DNA of 22,837 nt, taken from a virus. The stretch spans positions 1,535-24,371 of the IMG/VR virus record IMGVR_UViG_3300000553_000208. One strand, given 5' to 3'. Shown piece after piece: positions 1 to 8,045 of this stretch; position 1 is the first letter of the stretch, and every line of letters begins with the position of its first letter. The position numbers and the translations under genes were made by a program. The notes beneath the pieces were generated by a model that saw only the letters and a program-made list of their open reading frames with translations, had not been told where the DNA came from and did no database searches.

Positions 1-124
1 TAAATTGATAACTATTAAATGTTTGTTTATCATTTAAAACCCAAGTGAATGAAGATGTAGCTGACAGTCTATTTGTTAAATTTAAACAAACTTCAGTCGA
101 TGTTGTTATTCCTATCACTATCAT
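1..124 (-). CDS. N-terminal part of an unknown phage protein, cut by the left window edge
   Basis: An open frame starts at ATG 124 and runs off the left edge, giving 41 residues. The visible protein begins MIVIGITTST and continues rich in Thr, Ser, Asn and aromatic residues (a TFTWVLND-like stretch near residues 25-32), the style of a beta-rich virion protein. The start overlaps the last 32 bp of the preceding gene in another frame, so the two are probably translationally coupled. I chose this start because it is the only ATG at the gene junction. I do not recognise the family with confidence. Its place after the capsid and tail-tube candidates suggests another structural or head-tail protein, but that is inference from position. 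Confidence 0.6.
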   Translation of the reverse strand, partial: MIVIGITTSTEVCLNLTNRLSATSSFTWVLNDKQTFNSYQF

Positions 125-329
125 TTTCTTTTGGAAATTTTTTATAACTATATTTAATTTGACCACCTGATCCAATTTCATCTTCAATAATTTCAAATAA
201 ATGATCAAATCCTTTATTGTAATAAAATTCATATTTACTTTCAGGAAGGAACCTTAAATGAATTGACTGTTTAGTAAATGGGTCCCATAGGGCTTTATCT
301 AAATGTTTTTCTCTTATCTTTAATTTCAT
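93..329 (-). CDS. Small hypothetical protein (78 aa), first gene after the late terminator
   Basis: A 78-residue charged, aromatic-rich protein starting MKLKIREKHL, with no membrane segment, signal peptide or cysteine motif. It is the first gene of a new transcription group: the strong terminator at 374-400 closes the upstream operon, and a full copy of the A9-plus-palindrome element (331-364) ends one base before its ATG. That spacing would leave almost no 5' untranslated leader if the element is a promoter. The downstream gene starts inside its last codons. I do not recognise a family. The close regulatory element and the overlapping neighbour support it being a real gene. Confidence 0.75.
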   Translation of the reverse strand: MKLKIREKHLDKALWDPFTKQSIHLRFLPESKYEFYYNKGFDHLFEIIEDEIGSGGQIKYSYKKFPKENDSDRNNNID

Positions 330-330
330 A

Positions 331-364
331 TCTATTATATAATAGATTTTTTGACTTTTTTTTT
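331..364 (-). promoter_or_regulatory. Palindromic late element, copy A
   Basis: On the minus strand an A9 tract (364-356) is followed by a 9-bp spacer and the perfect 16-bp palindrome TCTATTATATAATAGA (346-331). It lies between the late terminator and the start codon at 329, so it is the best candidate in the window for a free-standing promoter. The core contains TATAAT, 16 bp after the A tract. An ATG joined to the A tract (367) opens a ten-residue ORF, MKKKVKKSII, whose stop lies in the palindrome. The promoter role is inferred from position and repetition. Confidence 0.65.
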
Positions 365-373
365 CATTATATT

Positions 374-400
374 AAAAAAAAAGCCCACTTTATAGCGGGC
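374..400 (-). terminator. Intrinsic terminator closing the virion operon
   Basis: Read on the minus strand, GCCCGC - UAUAAA - GUGGGC forms a six-pair stem (one G-U) with a six-base loop, followed directly by nine U. It lies about 25 bases after the stop of the tail-tube candidate at 424 and before the next palindromic element. This is a textbook rho-independent terminator. On the plus strand the stem would carry an A-C mismatch, which favours minus-strand use. Confidence 0.93.
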
Positions 401-423
401 TCTCTTTTTCATTTCATATTTTA

Positions 424-942
424 TTAAGCGATTAAACCTAATGCTGCTGATGGAAGCACTTCATAATATGGATAAATATCTTCAGCCATAATTGTTAATG
501 TAGCTCCATTTAAATCAGATAATCCAACACCACTTCCACCATCTAAGGTTTGAAGTGTTGCTTGACCATTGACACCTATCATAAAGTATCTACCCGATCT
601 GGTTCTAAACATAGCTCTGAAAACTCCTTGACCAATTGTTTTTAATGTATTCGCAGTTCCAGCATTCATAGAATAAATCTTGAATGTTAAAGTTTGAGAA
701 TAACCAATTGTGTTATTTTGAGTATTAACAGATGCTGGATGTGTAAATTCAGCTGTTGATGGTTGTTGTTGAATTTGATAAAAGGAAACAGTAGCTCCGC
801 CGAAACTATCAATATATGAAGGTGTAGCACCATCAAAAGCGAATGTCATAGAGGTTCCATTCCAAGTTCCTAAATATATAGTATCTATACCACCAATATC
901 TTTACAACCTAATAAAATGTCTTGTGTTAAAGAACAACTCAT
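424..942 (-). CDS. Putative major tail (tube) or other abundant virion protein
   Basis: A 172-residue protein, beta-rich and poor in charge, with an N-terminal C-x-L-T...L-x-C-K-D-x-G-G-I pattern (Cys3 and Cys13) that I associate with Bacteroidota phage virion proteins encoded next to the capsid gene. The C-terminal part (GLSDLNGATLTI, then a YPYYEV stretch) has no enzyme motif. It is the last gene of the late operon: the major capsid gene lies just upstream across two RNA hairpins (974-1023), and the operon terminator follows. Size, composition and place fit a tail tube subunit, and the window has no better candidate for that role. A head decoration protein is the main alternative. Confidence 0.6.
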   Translation of the reverse strand: MSCSLTQDILLGCKDIGGIDTIYLGTWNGTSMTFAFDGATPSYIDSFGGATVSFYQIQQQPSTAEFTHPASVNTQNNTIGYSQTLTFKIYSMNAGTANTLKTIGQGVFRAMFRTRSGRYFMIGVNGQATLQTLDGGSGVGLSDLNGATLTIMAEDIYPYYEVLPSAALGLIA

Positions 943-973
943 AGTTATTTTTATTGTTTTTTATATGGATGTT

Positions 974-1004
974 GGGTGGGGATTAATCTGATTAATACCC
1001 ACCC
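974..1004 (-). promoter_or_regulatory. Strong intercistronic hairpin after the capsid gene
   Basis: On the minus strand GGGTGGG pairs with CCCACCC, then one T-C mismatch, then ATTAAT pairs with ATTAAT around a CAG loop. That is 13 pairs in 31 bases, in an otherwise G/C-poor region. No U tract follows, so it is not a standard terminator. It could protect or process the capsid message, or attenuate transcription between the capsid and tail-tube genes. The structure is read by eye; the role is inference. Confidence 0.6.
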
Positions 1005-1005
1005 T

Positions 1006-1023
1006 CACCATTTTTGTTTGGTG
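1006..1023 (-). promoter_or_regulatory. Second small hairpin directly after the capsid stop
   Basis: CACCA and TGGTG form a five-pair stem around an A-rich eight-base loop, placed against the capsid stop codon (1024-1026) and one base from the larger hairpin. Together they look like a two-hairpin 3' element of the capsid message. The stem alone is weak. Confidence 0.4.
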
Positions 1024-2025
1024 TTATATGTTTTTATAAACTATATATTGAGGATAAGCAACTTGCGCTCCAATTTTGAACGCTGATCTATACCACATAG
1101 TTTGTGTTAAATTCTCCCACCATACTTGTGCTGCTGAGCTATCAGTTGGACTATCATTACCCATTACTAAATTCTTAGCGTAAGTAAGAACGATTTTATT
1201 AGGTGTAGCATTTAAACCTCTTGTTGCTTTAACAAGGATTTGAGTGCCAGGGTAAATGAAATATTGATTAGCGGTTACTGTGTTTTCATCAGATTGACCA
1301 ACTTCAATATGGAAACCATTAAAGTTTCTCCAAGCAGTTAGAATGTTTTGGAAGGTCTGATATGACACGAATAATGTTAAATCAGGTTGTGTTAAAGTTT
1401 GTGGTGCTGAAGTTATTAACTTTTGAACCATCGCATCTACAACAGCAATTGCGTTAGCAGCTGTGATAGCACCTGACGCAGTACCTAAAGTTAGAACTGA
1501 AGAAGCGTTAGTGTAATCAAGTGCGTAAAGCAATCCATTACAATAAGCCATATTTGGATCTACTGAATATGTTCCTGGAACTGAAGAGCAACCAACCCAG
1601 AAAATATCATCAAGGAATGCTGCGATTTTATCAACTTTATCAGCCAAATAAACTGTTGCTAATTCCTTTGGAGATAGCTCTTCGATGTATGAACCAAGTG
1701 GCATTAACATACCAGTCCAATATTGTTCAAGGTCTTTATTACATACGCTCTCTAAGAATTGAAGAGGACATACTTGTAAAACTTGACCTGATAATGTTAC
1801 AGATCCAGTCGCTGTTATTGTGCTTCCATTTGGTGCGCAACCATCTACTTGAACCAATGGGGTTGAAGTGATTAAGTTGATTTGGTGTTGATACTTAACT
1901 CCATCAATTTTAGTGATAGGGTTAGGTGCTGTGAATGTTGTACCTGCTAAAACAGCTTCTCTCAAAATTGGAGTGCCAAGTTGATCAAGATACTTATTCA
2001 AATTTTCTACTATTGAACTAGCCAT
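1024..2025 (-). CDS. Major capsid protein
   Basis: A 333-residue protein beginning MASSIVENLN, in the size range of small HK97-fold capsid proteins. It follows an XkdF-like protease and a scaffold-like gene, the standard order for a major capsid gene in tailed phages. The N-terminal helix (SIVENLNKYLDQLG) leads into a mixed alpha/beta body; the C-terminus ends in a beta-rich, aromatic stretch (AQVAYPQYIVYK). There is no catalytic motif. Two RNA hairpins follow the stop codon. A 14-codon ORF resembling residues 5-17 lies just upstream (2050-2094). The assignment rests on neighbours, length and general resemblance to Bacteroidota phage capsid proteins. Confidence 0.82.
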   Translation of the reverse strand: MASSIVENLNKYLDQLGTPILREAVLAGTTFTAPNPITKIDGVKYQHQINLITSTPLVQVDGCAPNGSTITATGSVTLSGQVLQVCPLQFLESVCNKDLEQYWTGMLMPLGSYIEELSPKELATVYLADKVDKIAAFLDDIFWVGCSSVPGTYSVDPNMAYCNGLLYALDYTNASSVLTLGTASGAITAANAIAVVDAMVQKLITSAPQTLTQPDLTLFVSYQTFQNILTAWRNFNGFHIEVGQSDENTVTANQYFIYPGTQILVKATRGLNATPNKIVLTYAKNLVMGNDSPTDSSAAQVWWENLTQTMWYRSAFKIGAQVAYPQYIVYKNI

Positions 2026-2049
2026 ATTTATTTATTTATTTTTTTTTGT

Positions 2050-2094
2050 TTATCCTAGTTGATCCACATATTTTGTTAAATCTACTATAAACAT
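2050..2094 (-). other. 14-codon ORF resembling the capsid N-terminus
   Basis: Two bases after the scaffold stop, in the usual AAATATG context, ATG 2094 opens a 14-residue ORF, MFIVDLTKYVDQLG, ending in TAA at 2050-2052. Its residues 3-14 align with capsid residues 5-17 (IVENLNKYLDQLG) with one gap. It lies 24 bases before the real capsid start. It may be the stub of an old duplication, a short translated leader that couples scaffold and capsid translation, or an accident. I see the similarity directly; the meaning is open. Confidence 0.45.
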
Positions 2095-2096
2095 AT

Positions 2097-2837
2097 TTAC
2101 TTTTTTCTATTTTTAATTGCTGCCATTGCGTTTTTCAATGAACCTTTACCTTCTGGATTTAAACCAGAGATACCCATTTCAGCTTTTTTATTTGAAAGTT
2201 CTTTTCTTTTAGCAACAACTTCATTTAAAAATTCTTTCTTTTCAAAAGATAATGATTTATCTTTTCTAGTTTCAACTGAAAGTTTCATTTCAACTTTAGT
2301 ATCAACAACTGGTGTATCTTTAATTGATTCAACCGCTGGTGCTGATTTTAATTTATCAAATGCTTTATTCATTGCCACTTCTTGAGTGTTTTCCATTCCT
2401 TGTAAAAGTTCAAGGATTTGTGCTAATTGATTTTCAATTGCTGATACTCTTGATTCTAGTGAAGCATCTTCTCCACCACTAGGTGCTGCTCCTGATGTCA
2501 CATCATTTTTAACATCTGTTGGGTCTGATATGTTAGCGTCATCTTGTGGGCTATCTTCACCAGGGTTTTCAGATGCTTCTGATATACTATCTACTAAACC
2601 ATTTTTAATAACGATAGTTCTACCATCTGCCAATTCTACAGATCCATCTTCGGCTGGAATTTGATTTCCATTTTCATCTAATGAATAGATTTCGACACCT
2701 GTGGCTAATTCAGCACCATCAGCTATAACCAACTTGGATCCGTCCTTTACAGGAATATCTTGGAATTTTTTAGTATCATTAAAAAGTAATCTTTTCAATG
2801 CGTCTTTAATTGTTTTAATTTCATTATTTTTATTCAT
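2097..2837 (-). CDS. Putative head scaffolding protein
   Basis: A 246-residue, highly charged protein between the protease and capsid genes, the classic scaffold position. Residues 25-85 form a DG-rich domain (DGSKLVIADGAELATG, then LADGRTIVIKNG) of a type I have seen in scaffold-like proteins of Bacteroidota phages. An acidic, Asp/Glu/Ser-rich linker follows (about 85-125), then a short coiled coil (ESRVSAIENQLAQILELLQ, about 127-147) and a Lys-rich helical tail. This domain-linker-coil-basic-tail layout fits a scaffold that binds the capsid protein through its C-terminus. It has its own upstream palindromic element (copy E). The family link is inferred from composition and order, not from a catalytic motif. 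Confidence 0.7.
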   Translation of the reverse strand: MNKNNEIKTIKDALKRLLFNDTKKFQDIPVKDGSKLVIADGAELATGVEIYSLDENGNQIPAEDGSVELADGRTIVIKNGLVDSISEASENPGEDSPQDDANISDPTDVKNDVTSGAAPSGGEDASLESRVSAIENQLAQILELLQGMENTQEVAMNKAFDKLKSAPAVESIKDTPVVDTKVEMKLSVETRKDKSLSFEKKEFLNEVVAKRKELSNKKAEMGISGLNPEGKGSLKNAMAAIKNRKK

Positions 2838-2857
2838 AATTTAATTTAATTTTTAGT

Positions 2858-2890
2858 CCTAATATATAATAGGATAATTGATTTTTTTTT
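2858..2890 (-). promoter_or_regulatory. Palindromic late element, copy E (diverged)
   Basis: A9 (2890-2882), an 8-bp spacer, then CCTATTATATATTAGG (2873-2858), a near-palindrome with one mismatched pair. It sits 20 bp before the scaffold start. Unlike copies A-D it has ACT rather than ATG before the A tract, so it has no ten-residue ORF. It is therefore the best evidence that the element works as DNA or RNA and not as a peptide. Confidence 0.55.
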
Positions 2891-2896
2891 AGTCTT

Positions 2897-3526
2897 TTAT
2901 ATTCCTAAATCTTTAAATAATTCATCAATAATTCCATCTATGATAGTTAATTCATCATCAACTTTACTCATTTCTAATGGTCTTTCCCCCATTAATCCTT
3001 CGATTGAGAAGCCAAATTTCCCCGCTTCTTTAACTTCTTGATCCCAAAAGTTTTTATCATCTATTTTAACTTGAACCATCCAACTTCCTACTGGAAGATT
3101 ATAACCTAACTTTTTAGATTTATCCATATATGGATCTTCTACTATCCAAGATTGTTGGATATACGCATTAACCATTTGATTTGAATGATCAACATTAATA
3201 GAATGGTTATTATCTCCTTTCATAAATTTATTCATCATTAATTCAATGGTTTCAGGTTTAAAAACAACAAAATATTTATTACCTTCATCATCTCTTCTTA
3301 AAATCTTTTTGTTAGCTATCATTGCTGGTCCAACTAGGATTTGTTTTTCTGTATCTGTTTTAAATGAATAATCTTTTAAATCATTTTCACTAAACATTAA
3401 TGCCTTTTCTTCAACAGCTGGCTCTGCTACAATAGATAATAATCTAATCCCAGTTGGATCATTTATATCTTCTGAACAAATTATTTCATAAACTGGAAGT
3501 TCAGCGTTTGGGAACACTTTTTTCAT
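2897..3526 (-). CDS. XkdF-like prohead serine protease
   Basis: A 209-residue protein matching the XkdF-type phage serine protease pattern. Features in order: an opening LLSIVAEPAVEEKALMF motif (residues 29-45, the family's S-x-V-x-x-P-A-V signature), a beta segment ILVGPAMIANKKILRR (63-78), histidines 108 and 114 in NHSINVDHSNQ, a serine in QQSWIVEDP (Ser126), and GFSIEGLM (172-179) near the end. The probable role is cutting scaffold and capsid parts during prohead maturation, and both substrate genes follow directly. It ends in KDLGI, a tail shared with two unrelated proteins here, and its last 20 bases plus stop are nearly the same as those at 17867. The start at 3526 is the only ATG before the family signature. 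Confidence 0.83.
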   Translation of the reverse strand: MKKVFPNAELPVYEIICSEDINDPTGIRLLSIVAEPAVEEKALMFSENDLKDYSFKTDTEKQILVGPAMIANKKILRRDDEGNKYFVVFKPETIELMMNKFMKGDNNHSINVDHSNQMVNAYIQQSWIVEDPYMDKSKKLGYNLPVGSWMVQVKIDDKNFWDQEVKEAGKFGFSIEGLMGERPLEMSKVDDELTIIDGIIDELFKDLGI

Positions 3527-3544
3527 ATTTTTATTTTTATTTTT

Positions 3545-5479
3545 TTAAGATGCGTTACTTAATCCATAGGAAGAAGCGTTTTGTATTACATTTACTTGTT
3601 TTGTTACTTTCGTTATTTGATCCACTCCAACTACAATTGTTGGTTGTTGTTGAGATTGAGAAGCTTGTGGTGAGCCTTGACCTAATCCAAAGAATTGTGG
3701 TGCTGTGAATTGTGGTGCTGAAGTTGGTGCTGAACTTGTTGGTTTTGATATAGATGAAGTGTTTGTAGTTGAACCACCAGCATCAGTGTTTAATAATTGT
3801 TTAGCCTTTAATATACCAGAAGTTATTGAAGCAAAACCAGTAGCGAATTGAACTATACCCGCCGCACCACCTGTTAATAAATTTAATGGGTTACCATTTG
3901 AGGCTGCTATCAATGCTGATATAGCCTTTGCTTCATCTATTCCTATTTGAACAAGTGCTGCGTCTTTTTGAATTTCAGCCGCTTCTTTTGAGTTAGATGC
4001 TAATGTTTGACCTAATGAGGATAAACCTGATATAAATGAAGTGGCAGCAGCCATTTCACTATCCATAATTTTAACTCTTTCAGCTGTAGCGTCTTTTTGT
4101 ATATTAGTTAATGTTTGTTGATGAGCCAATGTAGCTTCTTCGGTTGCTTGACCTAACGCTACCAATTCATTATATTTATCATTTTCTAATTTAGTTTCAG
4201 CATCTGCTTCATCTTGAACATTTTGAAAAGTTTTATCTTTAATATCCTTTAATGACTTAACCCTTTTCTCATCCTCTTTAAGTAAATCTTCGTAATGTTT
4301 TTTAAGATCTTCTAACTTCTTCTTTTGAGCATCATTATAATCCTTAGCTATATTTTTATAATAATCATAATTATCTTTTGAATTCTTTTCTTGATAATCC
4401 TTTTCTATTTTATCTCTTTTATTAATATTCTCTTCAATGTTAAGAGTGATTTCATCTTGAGTCATTATACCACTTGAAATCAATTGTTTAGAATGATCTT
4501 TAAGGTATTGATTTTCATCATCTAATGCCTTTTCCTCAGCTTGTAATCTATCAACGGTTCCTTCTTTAGTGGTTTCAACAACGACTTTAAGATGGGTTTT
4601 ATAATCCTTTAATTCCTTTTCATACCTTTTTTTAGTTTCTTCAATAGCCTTTTTATTAGCTTCTTTTAATTTCTTTTCATTTTCCTTCTTCTCTTCATTA
4701 TCAACTAATGCTTTCGCATCTCTACTTTCTGAATATATATCAACTATTGCTTGTGTATGAGCTTTCTCAGCATCTTCAACCGCCTTTTCATTTTTATGTA
4801 ATGTTTCATAATCCTCTTTAGTCATATGATAACCAGCTCCACCGAATTTAGCCCTAACTAAATCTAATTCAACCAAAGCCTTTGCTAATTCCTTAGCATA
4901 CTTTTTACCTTCCTCTGTTTCTTTATTATTAGCTTCTCTATTAATTTTATTTCTTTCAGCTTGAGCTTTTGATAATTTACCTAATGATACTTTTAAGGCG
5001 TCTGCCGCAGCTGCTGCCGCATCATCCATATGACGAACTTCATCAACATAATTTTCAATTGATTCTGATACTTCATCAACCTCTTTAGCCATTTCTTTAT
5101 TAGCATCATTCATTGATTTTATAGCTAAAACCGTTCCAGCTATAACACCCGCTAATAAAAATAAAGGATTTAATAATATAGTTTTACCTAATTCTAATAA
5201 AGCTCCATTCATTAACTCTATACCAGCATATACCATTCTAGATCCCTCACCAACACCCTTCATTGCTTCCGATTGAGCACCAAATGCTTCTCCTAAAGAT
5301 GATGCTGCTTCAGTTGTAGCTCTCATTTCTTTTCTTAAACCACCAACTTTAGCTTCACCTTTCTCAACACTACCACCAAGTTCTTCTACTTTACCACCAA
5401 GATTTTCAACATCTTGGGCGGCCTGTTTAACCTCACTACTATCAACCCCTACTTTTATATTCAAATCATTTTCTGCCAT
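3545..5479 (-). CDS. Tail tape measure protein
   Basis: A 644-residue protein with tape-measure architecture. The N-terminus (LNIKVGVDSSEVKQAAQDV) opens a helical region. A hydrophobic segment follows at about residues 100-121 (LLNPLFLLAGVIAGTVLAI). A very long, charged coiled-coil stretch spans about 125-480, rich in Lys, Glu and Ala. A second apolar patch (about 530-560) and a Ser/Gln/Pro-rich C-terminal tail follow. At about 1.5 angstroms per residue, the usual rule for this family, it predicts a tail near 95 nm. It lies after the fibre gene and before the protease, an unusual place since tape measures normally precede tail-tip genes. The architecture is the evidence. Confidence 0.8.
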   Translation of the reverse strand: MAENDLNIKVGVDSSEVKQAAQDVENLGGKVEELGGSVEKGEAKVGGLRKEMRATTEAASSLGEAFGAQSEAMKGVGEGSRMVYAGIELMNGALLELGKTILLNPLFLLAGVIAGTVLAIKSMNDANKEMAKEVDEVSESIENYVDEVRHMDDAAAAAADALKVSLGKLSKAQAERNKINREANNKETEEGKKYAKELAKALVELDLVRAKFGGAGYHMTKEDYETLHKNEKAVEDAEKAHTQAIVDIYSESRDAKALVDNEEKKENEKKLKEANKKAIEETKKRYEKELKDYKTHLKVVVETTKEGTVDRLQAEEKALDDENQYLKDHSKQLISSGIMTQDEITLNIEENINKRDKIEKDYQEKNSKDNYDYYKNIAKDYNDAQKKKLEDLKKHYEDLLKEDEKRVKSLKDIKDKTFQNVQDEADAETKLENDKYNELVALGQATEEATLAHQQTLTNIQKDATAERVKIMDSEMAAATSFISGLSSLGQTLASNSKEAAEIQKDAALVQIGIDEAKAISALIAASNGNPLNLLTGGAAGIVQFATGFASITSGILKAKQLLNTDAGGSTTNTSSISKPTSSAPTSAPQFTAPQFFGLGQGSPQASQSQQQPTIVVGVDQITKVTKQVNVIQNASSYGLSNAS

Positions 5480-5492
5480 ATTTCTAAATTAT

Positions 5493-8024
5493 TTATATTG
5501 TTACGAATTGATATTCATATGATGATGTCCATATTAAATTACCAAATCCAGTTCCATTTACATTTATTGTAAATAAATTTGAATTTGTTCCAGCTAATAT
5601 GGTTGCTGCTGGTAAATTACCAACTATATTTGTATTTACATTTGAATAACTCATTCCTATCAGAGATGATGAACCACCACTATAAAAGAAGTTAGAATAA
5701 CTATCATTGAAATATGATTGTGTATATCCCGAACTAAATCCAATAGTTGTTGTTTTAACATAAACTAAACCATTTAAAGCTGGTGCTGGAATATTTAATA
5801 AAGTTAAACTATTATTACTTGTTGTTCCACCAACTTGTGAAAAAATCCTTTCATTACTAGCTATCGATGAATTATTTATATTGTTTATATATAATTGATT
5901 CATATAAACTGCGTTATTAACACCACCATTTATATTACTTCCGAATATAGTTGTGTTTTGACCAGTTGCGTTTAGATAACTTCCGTGTGTGAATGAATAT
6001 GTTCCAGTCGCTGCTGTTGTTAAACCACCAGCGTGTGAATACTTTATTGCTGTTGTATAATTACCTTCCGAATGAGAGTAATTAGTAGCTGTTGTATATA
6101 AACCTTCTGCGTGTGAATATGTACTGGCTAAAGTGGCATACCCTTCAGTGTGTGAATAAACATTAGCACTTGTTGATTGTCCTTCAGTATGTGATAAGTT
6201 TGTAGCGGAAGTTTGATTACCTTCTGCGTGTGAATAATTAAAAGCGTAGGTTGATTGTCCTTCAGCGTGTGATACACTATTAGCTGTTGTTAAAAATCCT
6301 TCAGAATGGGAATAATTAGTAGCAATGGATTGAGTACCTTCTGCGTGAGAATAACCACTAGCTGTTGTTAAAGTACCTTCAGCGTGTGAATAAAATGTTG
6401 ATGTTGTTTGAATTCCTTCCGAATGAGAATATGTATCAGCACTTGTATTTAAACCTTCAGAGTGAGAATAATTAGTTGCTAAAGTAACATTACCTTCAGC
6501 GTGTGAATATGTTCCAGCATAACTTCCAGATCCTTCTGCGTGTGATCCATAATTTGATATTGTATAATTACCTTCCGAATGAGAGTTATCATTAGCAGTT
6601 GTTTGAATTCCTTCCGAATGAGAGTGATTATTAGCAGTTGTATTTATACCTTCCGAATGTGATATGGTTGTAGCAGTTGTATTAACACCTTCAGCGTGTG
6701 AATGAGTTAAAGCATATATAAATGAACCTTCTGCGTGTGAATAAAATGTTGATGTTGTTTGATAACCTTCCGAATGAGAGAAATTAGTAGCAGTTGTATT
6801 AAGACCTTCAGCGTGTGAAGTGGATAAAGCTGTTGTATAATAACCTTCTGCGTGTGATATAATGTCAGCATATGTATTATGACCTTCAGCGTGTGAAGTG
6901 GATAAAGCTGTTGTATAATAACCTTCTGCGTGTGATCCTAATAAATATAAACTATCATCAGCTGTTGTACCTTGACCTTCGGCGTGTGAATAACCACTAG
7001 CTGTTGTTAAAAATCCTTCAGAATGGGAATAATTAGTAGCGGTTGTATTTTGACCTTCAGCGTGTGAGTAACCATCGGCACTTGTATTAGCACCCTCTGT
7101 GTGTGATCCAGCAGTGGCTGTTGTATTTCCACCTTCTGCGTGTGATCCTAAACCATAGAAACTATCATCAGCATATGAACCATTACCTTCTGCGTGAGAA
7201 TAATTTGTAGCATTTGTATTATTACCTTCTGCGTGTGAAAAATTATATGAGATAGATCCATTTCCCTCTGCGTGTGAATATGTGTCGGCACTTGTATTAG
7301 CACCCTCTGTGTGTCCCCAATTGGTTGATGTTGTGCCATATCCTTCTGCGTGTGATAAACCATTAGCATATGTATTTTGACCTTCTGTATGTGAATAACT
7401 TATAGAGGTTGTTGAAACACCTTCTGCGTGTGAATAATCAGTAGCGGTTGATTGAGTACCTTCTGCGTGTGATCCATTTATTGCTGTTGTTTGATAACCT
7501 TCTGTAAATGAGAATGTTCCAGCATATGATTTTACACCACCAGCAACACCATATAATCCACTAGCTGTGTTACCTGAGTTATTATTTAATATAACCGAAC
7601 TAGATCCACTCGAATAGCTCCATACTTGTGATGAAGTTAAACCATTTAAATTAAATGAAAAACTAAATGTTCCCGATTGAGTTAATGTGTTTGGTGAAAC
7701 TGTAATATATGGGCTTGTTGAAGTAGCTCCTATATATTGAAAATTATTTGATTGAGTTGGTCCTAATGAAGATAAAACATTACCCGAAAAAGTTAAACCA
7801 CTCCCAACCATATTACTTGATAATAAAGTCTCTATATTATTATTTATTCTAATAACGGCGTAATTATCAGTTAATTGAACACCGATTTCCCTATTCATTA
7901 ATTGAGTTCCATTTGGATTCCAACTTCCATCTGTTGGATCTTCACTTGGTGGGATTGAAAAAGTATAACCAGTTGGAGTTATAGCGTGATGTTGTAGTCT
8001 TGAATAACCAGGAATTATTGGCAT
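5493..8024 (-). CDS. Tail fibre with SHAEG-repeat beta-roll (YadA-head-like)
   Basis: An 843-residue adhesin-like protein. Residues 1-170 form an N-terminal attachment region (MPIIPGYSRL, later REIGVQLTDNYAVIRINNNIETL-type sequence seen in phage fibres). Residues 185 to about 675 carry 37 SHxEG-type units, mostly 13 residues long, like the left-handed beta-roll of trimeric autotransporter heads. Two units have five extra residues (the ADDSFYGLG and ADDSLYLLG insertions). Residues 690-843 form a Gly/Ser/Asn-rich C-terminal domain, possibly a trimerisation or receptor-binding tip. It probably forms a trimeric spike for host recognition. A palindromic element (copy B) lies 21 bp upstream, and the tail-tip protein gene precedes it. 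Confidence 0.83.
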   Translation of the reverse strand: MPIIPGYSRLQHHAITPTGYTFSIPPSEDPTDGSWNPNGTQLMNREIGVQLTDNYAVIRINNNIETLLSSNMVGSGLTFSGNVLSSLGPTQSNNFQYIGATSTSPYITVSPNTLTQSGTFSFSFNLNGLTSSQVWSYSSGSSSVILNNNSGNTASGLYGVAGGVKSYAGTFSFTEGYQTTAINGSHAEGTQSTATDYSHAEGVSTTSISYSHTEGQNTYANGLSHAEGYGTTSTNWGHTEGANTSADTYSHAEGNGSISYNFSHAEGNNTNATNYSHAEGNGSYADDSFYGLGSHAEGGNTTATAGSHTEGANTSADGYSHAEGQNTTATNYSHSEGFLTTASGYSHAEGQGTTADDSLYLLGSHAEGYYTTALSTSHAEGHNTYADIISHAEGYYTTALSTSHAEGLNTTATNFSHSEGYQTTSTFYSHAEGSFIYALTHSHAEGVNTTATTISHSEGINTTANNHSHSEGIQTTANDNSHSEGNYTISNYGSHAEGSGSYAGTYSHAEGNVTLATNYSHSEGLNTSADTYSHSEGIQTTSTFYSHAEGTLTTASGYSHAEGTQSIATNYSHSEGFLTTANSVSHAEGQSTYAFNYSHAEGNQTSATNLSHTEGQSTSANVYSHTEGYATLASTYSHAEGLYTTATNYSHSEGNYTTAIKYSHAGGLTTAATGTYSFTHGSYLNATGQNTTIFGSNINGGVNNAVYMNQLYINNINNSSIASNERIFSQVGGTTSNNSLTLLNIPAPALNGLVYVKTTTIGFSSGYTQSYFNDSYSNFFYSGGSSSLIGMSYSNVNTNIVGNLPAATILAGTNSNLFTINVNGTGFGNLIWTSSYEYQFVTI
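6000..7472 (-). repeat. 37-unit, 39-bp tandem repeat array inside the fibre gene
   Basis: Successive 39-bp units encode SHAEG, SHSEG or SHTEG plus eight variable residues, usually with TTA or TSA in the middle. Two units are 54 bp (five extra codons). Some units are exact copies: a block of over 50 bp near 6807-6860 recurs about 78 bp later, two units along, and other pairs such as 6299/7017 and 7080/7277 share long identical runs. This pattern suggests recent unit duplication and exchange. Confidence 0.92.
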
Positions 8025-8045
8025 ATATATTTTTTAATTTTTATT

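Noticed and set aside
1521-1871. Plus-strand open frame opposite the capsid gene
   Set aside because: It lies wholly within the capsid gene on the other strand, has no start context and a composition of chance leucines and tyrosines. The same holds for the plus-strand frames at 3454-3708, 8331-8528, 16255-16455, 16828-17034, 21792-21998 and 22100-22282.
7148-7369. Minus-strand frame inside the fibre repeats in another phase
   Set aside because: It is a by-product of the 39-bp repeat read out of frame (HTQK-type repeats). The frame at 9815-10042 inside the hub gene is likewise a shadow.
6000-7472. CRISPR-like repeat array
   Set aside because: The regular spacing is a coding repeat: units are contiguous, stay in frame and encode the SHAEG beta-roll, with no separate spacers.
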